This document shows, piece by piece, positions 1 through 5,792 of a DNA stretch of 12,876 nt. The notes under the pieces were generated by a model that saw nothing but the letters and a program-made list of their open reading frames with translations, ran no database searches and was not told where the DNA came from. The DNA lies in contig JADZET010000074.1 of NCBI GenBank assembly GCA_020850375.1, forward strand, positions 1-12,876, in the 5' to 3' direction. The translations under genes were made by a program, and so were the position numbers. Positions within the stretch are counted from its first letter, which is position 1. Each line of letters opens with the position of its first letter. This DNA is from Phycisphaeraceae bacterium. Its GTDB lineage: Bacteria; Planctomycetota; Phycisphaerae; Phycisphaerales; Phycisphaeraceae.

Positions 1-1
1 G

Positions 2-352
2 CACAACGACCTGCGCAGCCGGTTCAACCGGGGGGACGCGGAGGTGCACGCGGCCATCGCCACGTGGGCTGGATACGCCCAGCAGGCGCGAGACCTGATC
101 CTCGCCGGCCGGGGCCGGGAGATCGGCCCGCTGATGGACGCCAACTTCGACCTGCGGGCCAGGCTGATCAAGATCAGCCCGGGCAACCATCGGCTGGTGG
201 CCATCGGGCGTGAACTGGGCGCGGCGGTGAAGTTCGCGGGGTCAGGCGGGGCGGTGATCGGCACGTATGACGGCGACCCGGGGCGCCTGGCGAGGCTGAG
301 GCAGGCGTACGAGGCGTTCGGGGCCAGATTAATTGACCCGCAAATCCTGTAA
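2..352 (+). CDS. GHMP-family sugar kinase, glucuronokinase-like (C-terminal 116 residues only)
   Basis: The reading frame is open from the left edge, so the start and the N-terminal ATP-binding domain lie outside the window. What remains is the C-terminal half of a GHMP kinase. The segment KFAGSGGAVIG (residues 77-87 of the fragment) is the glycine-rich motif 3 of the superfamily; DANFDLR (46-52) and SPGNHR (59-64) resemble the C-terminal part of glucuronokinase more than that of mevalonate or heptose kinases. Glucuronokinase phosphorylates glucuronate at C1 with ATP, giving glucuronate-1-phosphate for a UDP-sugar pyrophosphorylase. The galU-type gene starts only 29 bp downstream on the same strand, which fits a kinase/nucleotidyltransferase operon. 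The GHMP assignment is firm. The substrate is an inference from short motifs and context; another sugar-1-kinase is possible. Confidence 0.8.
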   Translation, partial: HNDLRSRFNRGDAEVHAAIATWAGYAQQARDLILAGRGREIGPLMDANFDLRARLIKISPGNHRLVAIGRELGAAVKFAGSGGAVIGTYDGDPGRLARLRQAYEAFGARLIDPQIL

Positions 353-381
353 CATCATGGGCCAGACAAGTCGGATGATCC

Positions 382-1305
382 ATGAGCCTACGGAACTCGT
401 TCATGACCTGCTCCCCTCGATCCACCGTCACCAAGGCCATCATCCCCGCCGCGGGGATGGGCACGCGTTTCCTGCCGGCGACCAAGAGCATGCCCAAGGA
501 GATGCTGCCGATCGTGGACAAGCCCGTGCTCCAGTTCGTCATCGAGGAGGCGGTGGCCAGCGGGATCAAGGACATCCTGATCGTCACCGGCCGGGGCAAG
601 CGGGCCATCGAGAACCACTTCGACTTCAACCCCGAGCTCGAGACGTTCCTGCGGCAGGCGGGCAAGGACGACCTGATCGACCAGGTGCGCGACATCGGCG
701 AGCAGTGCCAGATCTTCTACATCCGCCAGAAGGAGCAGCTCGGGCTCGGCGACGCGATCCGTCTCGGCCGACAGCACATGGGGGATGAGCCCTTCGCGGT
801 GTTGCTGGGGGACACGATCATCGATCCGCCGCAAGGGGCGGCCCCGGGGCTGCGACAGTTGCTCGACGCCTATGAGCGCAAGCGGTCGAGCGTGGTGGCG
901 GTGCATCACGTGCCCAAGGCGTGGGTCAGCCGTTACGGCATCGTCGACGGCCAGCCCGAGGACGGCGACGGGCCGGAGCTGGTCCGTCTGCGCCGACTTA
1001 TCGAGAAGCCCAAGCCGGCCGAGGCGCCGACCGACCTGGCCATCGCCGGGCGGTACGTCTTCACCCCCGAGATCTTCGACTGCATCGACCACACCGGCCG
1101 CGGCGTCGGCGGGGAGATCCAGCTCACGGACGCGATGAACCTGCTGGCCCAGCAGCAGCCGATGTACGCCCTGGCCTGGCAGGCCAAGCGGTACGACATC
1201 GGCGACCGCGTCGAGTACGCCAAGTGCTTCGTCGACTTCGCCCTACGCCGGCCGGACACGGGGGCGGCGATGCGCGAGCACCTTGGACGCGCCCTGCAAA
1301 GCTAG
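382..1305 (+). CDS. galU: UTP-glucose-1-phosphate uridylyltransferase (GalU family)
   Basis: GalU joins UTP and glucose-1-phosphate to give UDP-glucose and pyrophosphate in the cytoplasm. The 307-residue length is normal. The nucleotide-binding signature GMGTRFLPATKSMPKE begins at residue 25, followed by MLPIVDKP; the metal/nucleotide motif LLGDTIID is at 141-148, and the sugar-binding stretch with GVGGEIQLTD is at 241-250. The usual GLGHA is GLGDA here (121-125). The ATG at 382 gives about 17 residues before the conserved VTKAIIPAAG; an in-frame ATG at 403 gives a length closer to other family members and is equally plausible, because neither has a good Shine-Dalgarno sequence. The gene lies 29 bp after the GHMP kinase, so it may activate that kinase's sugar-1-phosphate rather than, or as well as, glucose-1-phosphate. 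Confidence 0.93.
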   Translation: MSLRNSFMTCSPRSTVTKAIIPAAGMGTRFLPATKSMPKEMLPIVDKPVLQFVIEEAVASGIKDILIVTGRGKRAIENHFDFNPELETFLRQAGKDDLIDQVRDIGEQCQIFYIRQKEQLGLGDAIRLGRQHMGDEPFAVLLGDTIIDPPQGAAPGLRQLLDAYERKRSSVVAVHHVPKAWVSRYGIVDGQPEDGDGPELVRLRRLIEKPKPAEAPTDLAIAGRYVFTPEIFDCIDHTGRGVGGEIQLTDAMNLLAQQQPMYALAWQAKRYDIGDRVEYAKCFVDFALRRPDTGAAMREHLGRALQS

Positions 1306-1341
1306 GCACGTCGGCCCAAGTTCGGCAGGCGGTCGCGGCCT

Positions 1342-1354
1342 TATAATGACTTGA
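1342..1354 (+). promoter_or_regulatory. -10 box and probable leaderless start of mqnA
   Basis: A perfect TATAAT occupies 1342-1347 in an otherwise GC-rich stretch, and the ATG of mqnA is at 1354, exactly where transcription would begin (about 7 nt after the hexamer). No Shine-Dalgarno sequence precedes the ATG. No convincing -35 box is seen; the 15-17 bp spacing falls around 1319-1326 (AGTTCG, TTCGGC). The simplest reading is a leaderless mRNA for mqnA and the gene behind it. Confidence 0.6.
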
Positions 1355-2238
1355 TGCTCCGACGTTCCCCCAGCGACGCCTGCTTGGCGCCTTTGCCGCG
1401 CATCGCGGCCGTCAGCTTCCTCAACACCAAGCCGCTGGTCCATGGCTTTGACGACCTGGTCCGCGAGGCGGGCAAGACGCGTGCTCCCAAGCTTCAGCTC
1501 CACGTCCCGAGCAGGCTCTTGGCCTCGCTCGAGAGCGGCAAGGCCGACCTGGCCCTGTGCCCGGTCATCGACTACTTCCGCAGCGAGCGCCCGCTGACGC
1601 TGGTGCCCTGCGGCGGGATCGGCTGCCAGGGGCCGACGCTGACGGTGATGCTCTACAGCCGCAAGCCATGGCGCGACGTCACGGACCTGCACGCCGACAC
1701 GGACAGCCACACCAGTGTGGCCCTGGCCCAGATCATCCTGCACGGCCTGTTCCGGTGCCGGCCCAAGCTCCACAGGCTCACCCGCTCACAGGTCCACTTC
1801 GACCATGCCGGCCCGCCGACGGTTCTGCTCATCGGCGACAAGGTCGTCACTCACGCCCCGCCGCGTCGTCTTTACCCGCATCAACTGGACCTGGGCCAGG
1901 CGTGGCTGGAGCTGACGGGGCTGCCGTTCCTGTTCGCCGTGTGGATGGCCCGGCCGGAGGTGGACCTGGGGGATTGGCCGCTGCGGCTCGACGGGCTCAA
2001 ACAGCGGAACCTGCGGCGAGTCCCGGAGATCGCGGCCGAGTACGCGCCGAAACTCGGCTGGCCCGTGGACTTGGCCGAGCAGTACCTCGGCCACTCGATG
2101 CGCTACGACGTCGGGCCGGCGCAGAAGCAGGCCGTCGAGGCGTTCGCGCAGCGATGCCTGGCGCTGGGCCTCATCGACCAACCCCGGCCGCTGAGCTGGA
2201 TGGCGTACGTACCCCCCTCCATACCCTCGTTGAGCTGA
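1354..2238 (+). CDS. mqnA: Chorismate dehydratase MqnA (futalosine pathway of menaquinone synthesis)
   Basis: MqnA removes water from chorismate to give 3-[(1-carboxyvinyl)oxy]benzoate, the first step of the futalosine route to menaquinone. The fold is that of a periplasmic binding protein, but there is no signal peptide, so it acts in the cytoplasm. Family hallmarks seen: RIAAVSFLNTKPLV near the N-terminus, SRLLASLESGKADLALCPV (the loop that in relatives sorts substrates), and GLPFLFAVW in the second lobe. At 294 residues it has the usual length. A TTG at 1351 is in frame, but the ATG at 1354 is preferred because it coincides with the predicted transcription start. The next gene begins 6 bp after the stop, so the two are probably co-transcribed. 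No other mqn gene is in the window; MqnA paralogues and MqnD share the fold, but the N-terminal motif favours MqnA. Confidence 0.88.
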   Translation: MLRRSPSDACLAPLPRIAAVSFLNTKPLVHGFDDLVREAGKTRAPKLQLHVPSRLLASLESGKADLALCPVIDYFRSERPLTLVPCGGIGCQGPTLTVMLYSRKPWRDVTDLHADTDSHTSVALAQIILHGLFRCRPKLHRLTRSQVHFDHAGPPTVLLIGDKVVTHAPPRRLYPHQLDLGQAWLELTGLPFLFAVWMARPEVDLGDWPLRLDGLKQRNLRRVPEIAAEYAPKLGWPVDLAEQYLGHSMRYDVGPAQKQAVEAFAQRCLALGLIDQPRPLSWMAYVPPSIPSLS

Positions 2239-2244
2239 CCCCAC

Positions 2245-3825
2245 GTGCCACGCCGCCTTGCCGAGCCTTATGCCAGTCCGCTCCTGGCCGACCTGGCCAA
2301 GCAGTTGCTCTTCGCCCCGCCCGAGCGCAAACGTGAGCAGGCCCAGCAGGCGGAGATGCTCCACGATCAGGTCGAGAACGCCCAGGAGTATCCCTACGAC
2401 TTCGTCGCCTTCCGCATCACGGGCTTCCGCAGCGAGCAGCCGTCGTCGCACCTGATCGCCGGGCACGTGCTCAAGCACGACCTGCGCCTGCTGATCGACG
2501 CCCTGACCCGCAAGGCCCCGATCATCCAGCCCGAGGGGGCGGAGCCGAGCCTGACGCCCGAGGAACTGGCCGCCAAGCTCAACGTCAGCACCAAGACCAT
2601 CAGCCGGTGGCGTCAACTGGGGCTGCGCTGGCGGTGGGAACGGCGGGAGGACCACCCCCGGCCGGTGCTGGTCTTCACGCCCAAGGCGGTGGCGGATTTT
2701 CAGGCCCAGGCCGCCACGCGCATCGCCCGCGCGGCGGCGTTCAGCCGGCTCACGCCGGCGCAGCGGCAGACGTTGGTGCAGCGGGCGCGGCGGTTGGTGC
2801 AGAAGTCGCACCTTTCGATCTACCCGGTGGCAAGAAGGCTGGCGAATCAGGCGGGGCGATCGATCGAGAGCATCCGGCAACTTCTCGAGCAGCACGACCG
2901 GCAGCACCCGGAGGAGGCGATCTTTCCCGGGCGGACGGCGCCGCTCAGTGAACGGCAGCACCGAGTAATCGCACGGGCGAGGCGATGGGGGATCGCGATC
3001 GACAAACTGGCGCATCGCTTCGGACGGACGCGGTCGACGATCTATCGGGCGATCCATGACGCGCGGGCCCAGGGGCTGCGTCAGCGGGCGATCCCGTACA
3101 TCGAGATCCCGACGTTCGGGCGGGAGGACGCCGACGAGGTGTTCCTCCGCCACGCGAGCGTCACGCTCCCGCCCGAGGCGTCGGCTGAGAGGTCAGAGGA
3201 CTCCGGCGTGATGCCCGGGATGTCGGACTCCGCGGTCCTGCCCGGGATCAACTCGATGCCCGCGCCCAAGGGGCCGGAGCTGGCGCCCTGCCTCGAGGAA
3301 CTCTTCCAGCAGGCCAAGATGCCGCGCGACCGGCAGCGGGCGCTGGCCCTGCGGATGAACTACCTGCGCTACAAGGCGGCCGCGCTGCGGGACACGCTCA
3401 GCCCCAGCGACCCGCGCGTGGCGGACCTCGACCAGATCGACCAATACCTCCGCCAGGCAGACGCCATCCGGACGGAACTGGTCCGGGCGAACCTGCCGGT
3501 CCTGTTGACGGTGGCGCGGCGGCATTTATTGGGGCATGAGGATGGGCTGCTACGCCTGCCCCCCCTGCTGGAGATCGGATTAGATGTGCTGATCGACGCG
3601 GTGGACCGCTACGACATCCGGCGAAATCGGTCGCTCGAGTGGTACGTGACGTGGCGGCTGATGCAGCAATTCGTGCGGGAGCAGCTCAAGGCCGAGACGA
3701 CGCTGGCCGAGCCCAAGGGCGGGCCGCTGACAAGGGCGGCGAGGAGAGAGGATGCGGCGGTGGTGAGGCAGAGGATGGTGGAGAATGCCCGCGCACATGG
3801 GATCGACCTGCTGCCGTCAGCCTGA
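2245..3825 (+). CDS. Sigma-70 region-2-like protein with three N-terminal helix-turn-helix segments
   Basis: A 526-residue protein starting at a GTG 6 bp after mqnA, without a Shine-Dalgarno sequence, so translation may depend on mqnA. Three helix-turn-helix segments can be read: 103-126 (LTPEELAAKLNVSTKTISRW), about 188-215, and 249-275 (KLAHRFGRTRSTIYRAI). A Ser/Pro/Gly linker (about 312-342) follows, then at 363-480 a stretch matching sigma-70 region 2: RANLPVLLTVARRHL, then EIGLDVLIDAVDRYD, then WYVTWRLMQQFVREQ. Conserved Asn, Asp, Tyr, Trp and Gln positions of regions 2.1-2.4 can be aligned, but the region 2.3 Trp pair is reduced to one Trp. Only 46 charged residues follow; I see no region 3 or 4. 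Planctomycetes are known to have sigma-like proteins with extra N-terminal HTH domains, and this may be a diverged, shortened member. The regulon is unknown; a link with menaquinone is only positional. Confidence 0.75.
   Translation: MPRRLAEPYASPLLADLAKQLLFAPPERKREQAQQAEMLHDQVENAQEYPYDFVAFRITGFRSEQPSSHLIAGHVLKHDLRLLIDALTRKAPIIQPEGAEPSLTPEELAAKLNVSTKTISRWRQLGLRWRWERREDHPRPVLVFTPKAVADFQAQAATRIARAAAFSRLTPAQRQTLVQRARRLVQKSHLSIYPVARRLANQAGRSIESIRQLLEQHDRQHPEEAIFPGRTAPLSERQHRVIARARRWGIAIDKLAHRFGRTRSTIYRAIHDARAQGLRQRAIPYIEIPTFGREDADEVFLRHASVTLPPEASAERSEDSGVMPGMSDSAVLPGINSMPAPKGPELAPCLEELFQQAKMPRDRQRALALRMNYLRYKAAALRDTLSPSDPRVADLDQIDQYLRQADAIRTELVRANLPVLLTVARRHLLGHEDGLLRLPPLLEIGLDVLIDAVDRYDIRRNRSLEWYVTWRLMQQFVREQLKAETTLAEPKGGPLTRAARREDAAVVRQRMVENARAHGIDLLPSA
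3198..3251 (+). repeat. 27-bp tandem duplication inside the sigma-like gene
   Basis: Two adjacent 27-bp units (3198-3224 and 3225-3251) agree at 20 of 27 positions, sharing GGACTCCG at the start and CCCGGGAT near the end. They encode DSGVMPGMS followed by DSAVLPGIN in the linker between the third helix-turn-helix and the sigma-2-like domain. The duplication keeps the frame and probably only lengthens a flexible linker. Confidence 0.6.
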
Positions 3826-3908
3826 GGTTTCTTCAGGGCGCAGAGCAAGCCGCCAAATCTGGGCACGAATTACACGACGTCTTTGGGATGCCGTGCAGCA
3901 TTTTCACG

Positions 3909-4277
3909 TCACGTTGTTTTCGCAGTCATCGCAAGGAGAGCAACACGCAATTCGGCGTTCTCACATTCCAGCTTCTTGATGGCCAGGAGGAAATGTCTCG
4001 CGTGGTAGAGGATAAGAAAGAAATTGAAAAAGAAAGCGAAGCAACTGTAGCCCACCGCGATGAGGTAGAAGTACGCTGGAAACACGTCTACTGCTTTGTT
4101 GCTCGCGGCCGCCAACTGGTATATGCCTACCAGGAAAAGGACCGCACCGAGCAGTGCCGCGAAGAGCATGAAATAGATGTATGGTTTGACAGCAACGGCT
4201 TCGATTGCACGGCGTGTTCCCGGAAGGTCGTCAGCCAGGTCACCTGCTAGCGGTGAGAATTGTCGTGATGTCTGCAT
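3909..4277 (-). CDS. Small two-helix membrane protein of unknown function
   Basis: I do not recognise this 122-residue protein. The hydrophobic segments at about 33-56 (YIYFMLFAALLGAVLFLVGI) and 66-92 (FPAYFYLIAVGYSCFAFFF) should each span the inner membrane, as a helical hairpin with a short loop. A charged C-terminal helix follows (about 95-117, with KKLECENAEL) that could be a short coiled coil. The ATG at 4277 is chosen over one 22 codons upstream because GAGGTG (4284-4289) lies 6 nt before it, the best Shine-Dalgarno sequence in the window. The gene has many AT-rich codons, unlike its neighbours; this could mean recent acquisition or the Phe/Tyr/Ile/Lys content of a membrane protein. It converges on the sigma-like gene and diverges from pyrC. 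The hydropathy pattern and the ribosome binding site make me fairly sure that it is real. Confidence 0.65.
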   Translation of the reverse strand: MQTSRQFSPLAGDLADDLPGTRRAIEAVAVKPYIYFMLFAALLGAVLFLVGIYQLAAASNKAVDVFPAYFYLIAVGYSCFAFFFNFFLILYHARHFLLAIKKLECENAELRVALLAMTAKTT

Positions 4278-4283
4278 GGGTTT

Positions 4284-4289
4284 CACCTC
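4284..4289 (-). promoter_or_regulatory. Strong ribosome binding site of the small membrane protein
   Basis: Read on the minus strand, GAGGTG is followed by a 6-nt spacer and the ATG at 4277. This decides the start of the membrane protein. It contrasts with mqnA, the sigma-like gene, pyrC and recQ, which show no such site. Confidence 0.7.
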
Positions 4290-4348
4290 TGCAACGGGAG
4301 GGTGAAGTGATCCGAGACAGGCACAAGACTCCCTCCCCGGCACCTATC

Positions 4349-4354
4349 AGAATA
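4349..4354 (-). promoter_or_regulatory. Possible -10 box for the small membrane protein
   Basis: TATTCT on the minus strand (4 of 6 to consensus) would start a leader of about 65 nt before the ATG at 4277. No clear -35 box is found, and the region is AT-rich enough for chance matches. That leader would contain complementary heptamers at 4296-4302 and 4331-4337 (GGGAGGG and CCCTCCC on the plus strand). Confidence 0.3.
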
Positions 4355-4375
4355 GTCGAAAGAACCCGAAGGTGT

Positions 4376-4389
4376 TATCTTCTTGTCCA
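4376..4389 (+). promoter_or_regulatory. -10-like hexamer directly before pyrC, probable leaderless start
   Basis: TATCTT at 4376-4381 (4 of 6 to TATAAT) ends 7 nt before the ATG at 4389, the same geometry as upstream of mqnA, and no Shine-Dalgarno sequence is present. No good -35 box is seen near 4353-4358. A leaderless pyrC transcript is the simplest explanation, but the hexamer is weaker than that of mqnA. No pyrimidine attenuator or PyrR-type leader would fit in this arrangement. Confidence 0.4.
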
Positions 4390-5777
4390 TGCCCTCCCTT
4401 CTGATTGCCCAAGGACGCGTGATCGACCCCGCCCATGAGCTGGACCTGGTGACGGACGTTTTGGTCGTCGACGGGAAGGTCCGCAGCGTGGGCAAGGTGG
4501 CGGACCCGGCGAAGGCGGCGGATGCGGTGCTGCATGCGGCGGGGTGCATCGTCTGCCCGGGTCTGATCGACCCGCACGTGCACCTGCGCGAGCCGGGGCA
4601 GGAGGAGAAGGAGACGATCGCCACGGGGGCGGCGTCGGCGGTGGCGGGCGGGTTCACGAGCGTCTGCTGCATGCCCAACACGAGCCCGGCCCTGGACGAC
4701 GACGGGCGGATCGACTTCGTCTATCACCAGGCGGCGCGGGCGGGGCTGGCCAACGTCTTCCCCGTGGGGGCGATCACCAAGGGGCGGCAGGGTCAGCAGC
4801 TGGCCGAGATCGGGCTGATGTCGGCGGCGGGGGCGGTGGCCTTCTCGGACGACGGGGTGGCAGTGGCGTCGGCGTCGGTGATGGCCAAGGCGCTGGCGTA
4901 CATCGCGATGACGGGCAAGGTGCTGATGCAGCACTGCGAGGACCCGCAACTCGGGGGGGGCGTCATGAACGCCGGGGCGCTGGCGACGCGCCTGGGGCTG
5001 GCGGGCTGGCCGCGCGTGGCGGAGGAATTGATCATCCAGCGGGACATCCTCTTGAACCTGCGGCAGAACTTCCAGGCCCGCTACCACGTGCAGCACATCT
5101 CGTCCGGGGGATCGGTCGAGATGATCCGGCGGGCACGCTGCGACCTTTTCGGGCAGGCGCACATCACGGCCGAGGCCACGCCGCATCACCTGCTGCTGAC
5201 GGAAGAGGCCTGCGCGACATACGACACGAACACGAAGATGAACCCGCCGCTGCGGGCGAGGCGGGACATCGAGGCGATGCTCGAGGGGATCCGCGACGGG
5301 GTGATCACCGTGCTGGCGACGGACCATGCGCCGCACACGCGGGAGGAAAAGGAGCTGGAATTCGCGGCCGCGCCGTACGGGATCGTGGGGCTGGATTGTG
5401 CCCTGCCGCTCTATATCAAGGCGCTGATCGAGACGGGGGTGATCGACTGGCCGGCAATGCTGGCGATGCTGACGATCAACCCGGCGCGGCTGTGCAACCT
5501 CACGAACAAGGGGCACCTGGGCGCGGGGGCGGACGCGGACGTGACGATCATCGACCCCCGGAAGTCGTGGACGATCGACGTCAACGAGTTCGCGAGCAAG
5601 GGGCGGAACTGCCCGTTCGACGGGTGGAAAGTGACGGGGCAGGCGATCGCGACGATCGTGGGTGGCACGGTGAAACTGCTGCGCGAGCCGGATCGGCTTA
5701 AGGGTGATTCTTCGTCTAAGATGCCGGGCGAGATCGCCGTCCGCCCGCAGGATCTGCTGACGGCGATGAACGTGTGA
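4389..5777 (+). CDS. pyrC: Dihydroorotase, class I
   Basis: Dihydroorotase closes N-carbamoyl-aspartate to dihydroorotate, the third step of de novo pyrimidine synthesis, in the cytoplasm. The 462-residue protein is an amidohydrolase-fold enzyme with all expected metal and substrate positions: H63 and H65 in DPHVHLREPG, D154 in FSDDG, H182 in MQHCED, H236 in VQHISS, and D312 with H314 in ATDHAPH. The FSDDG aspartate, rather than a carboxylated lysine, fits class I bacterial enzymes of the Aquifex type, which often assemble with aspartate transcarbamoylase; no pyrB is in the window. The ATG at 4389 is chosen over an in-frame TTG at 4383. About 30 residues (435-462) extend past the usual end. 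The gene ends 15 bp from the converging barrel-protein gene, with no visible terminator between them. Confidence 0.95.
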   Translation: MPSLLIAQGRVIDPAHELDLVTDVLVVDGKVRSVGKVADPAKAADAVLHAAGCIVCPGLIDPHVHLREPGQEEKETIATGAASAVAGGFTSVCCMPNTSPALDDDGRIDFVYHQAARAGLANVFPVGAITKGRQGQQLAEIGLMSAAGAVAFSDDGVAVASASVMAKALAYIAMTGKVLMQHCEDPQLGGGVMNAGALATRLGLAGWPRVAEELIIQRDILLNLRQNFQARYHVQHISSGGSVEMIRRARCDLFGQAHITAEATPHHLLLTEEACATYDTNTKMNPPLRARRDIEAMLEGIRDGVITVLATDHAPHTREEKELEFAAAPYGIVGLDCALPLYIKALIETGVIDWPAMLAMLTINPARLCNLTNKGHLGAGADADVTIIDPRKSWTIDVNEFASKGRNCPFDGWKVTGQAIATIVGGTVKLLREPDRLKGDSSSKMPGEIAVRPQDLLTAMNV

Positions 5778-5792
5778 AACCAAGAGAGATTC

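Noticed and set aside
333..360. TTGACC followed by TAACAT upstream of galU as a promoter
   Set aside because: The spacing of 11 bp is too short for a sigma-70 promoter, and galU lies only 29 bp after the kinase, so an operon is more likely.
1786..3153. Minus-strand open frame (455 codons) opposite mqnA and the sigma-like gene
   Set aside because: It spans the boundary of two supported genes and has no domain; again an antisense shadow.
3823..3838. Small hairpin (CCTGA/TCAGG) at the end of the sigma-like gene as a terminator
   Set aside because: The stem is only 5 bp and no T-run follows.
4296..4337. GGGAGGG/CCCTCCC inverted repeat between the membrane protein and pyrC
   Set aside because: Only 7 bp with a 28-nt loop in a short spacer; too weak to call a riboswitch or operator.
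4278..4343. Upstream ATG at 4343 for the small membrane protein
   Set aside because: The ATG at 4277 has GAGGTG at ideal spacing, while the 22 extra residues have no supporting signal and would cover that site.
4347..5783. Long minus-strand open frame (478 codons) opposite pyrC
   Set aside because: It mirrors the codon phase of pyrC, is rich in Arg/Pro/His, has no recognisable domain, and pyrC has all catalytic residues. It is an antisense shadow of GC-rich coding DNA.
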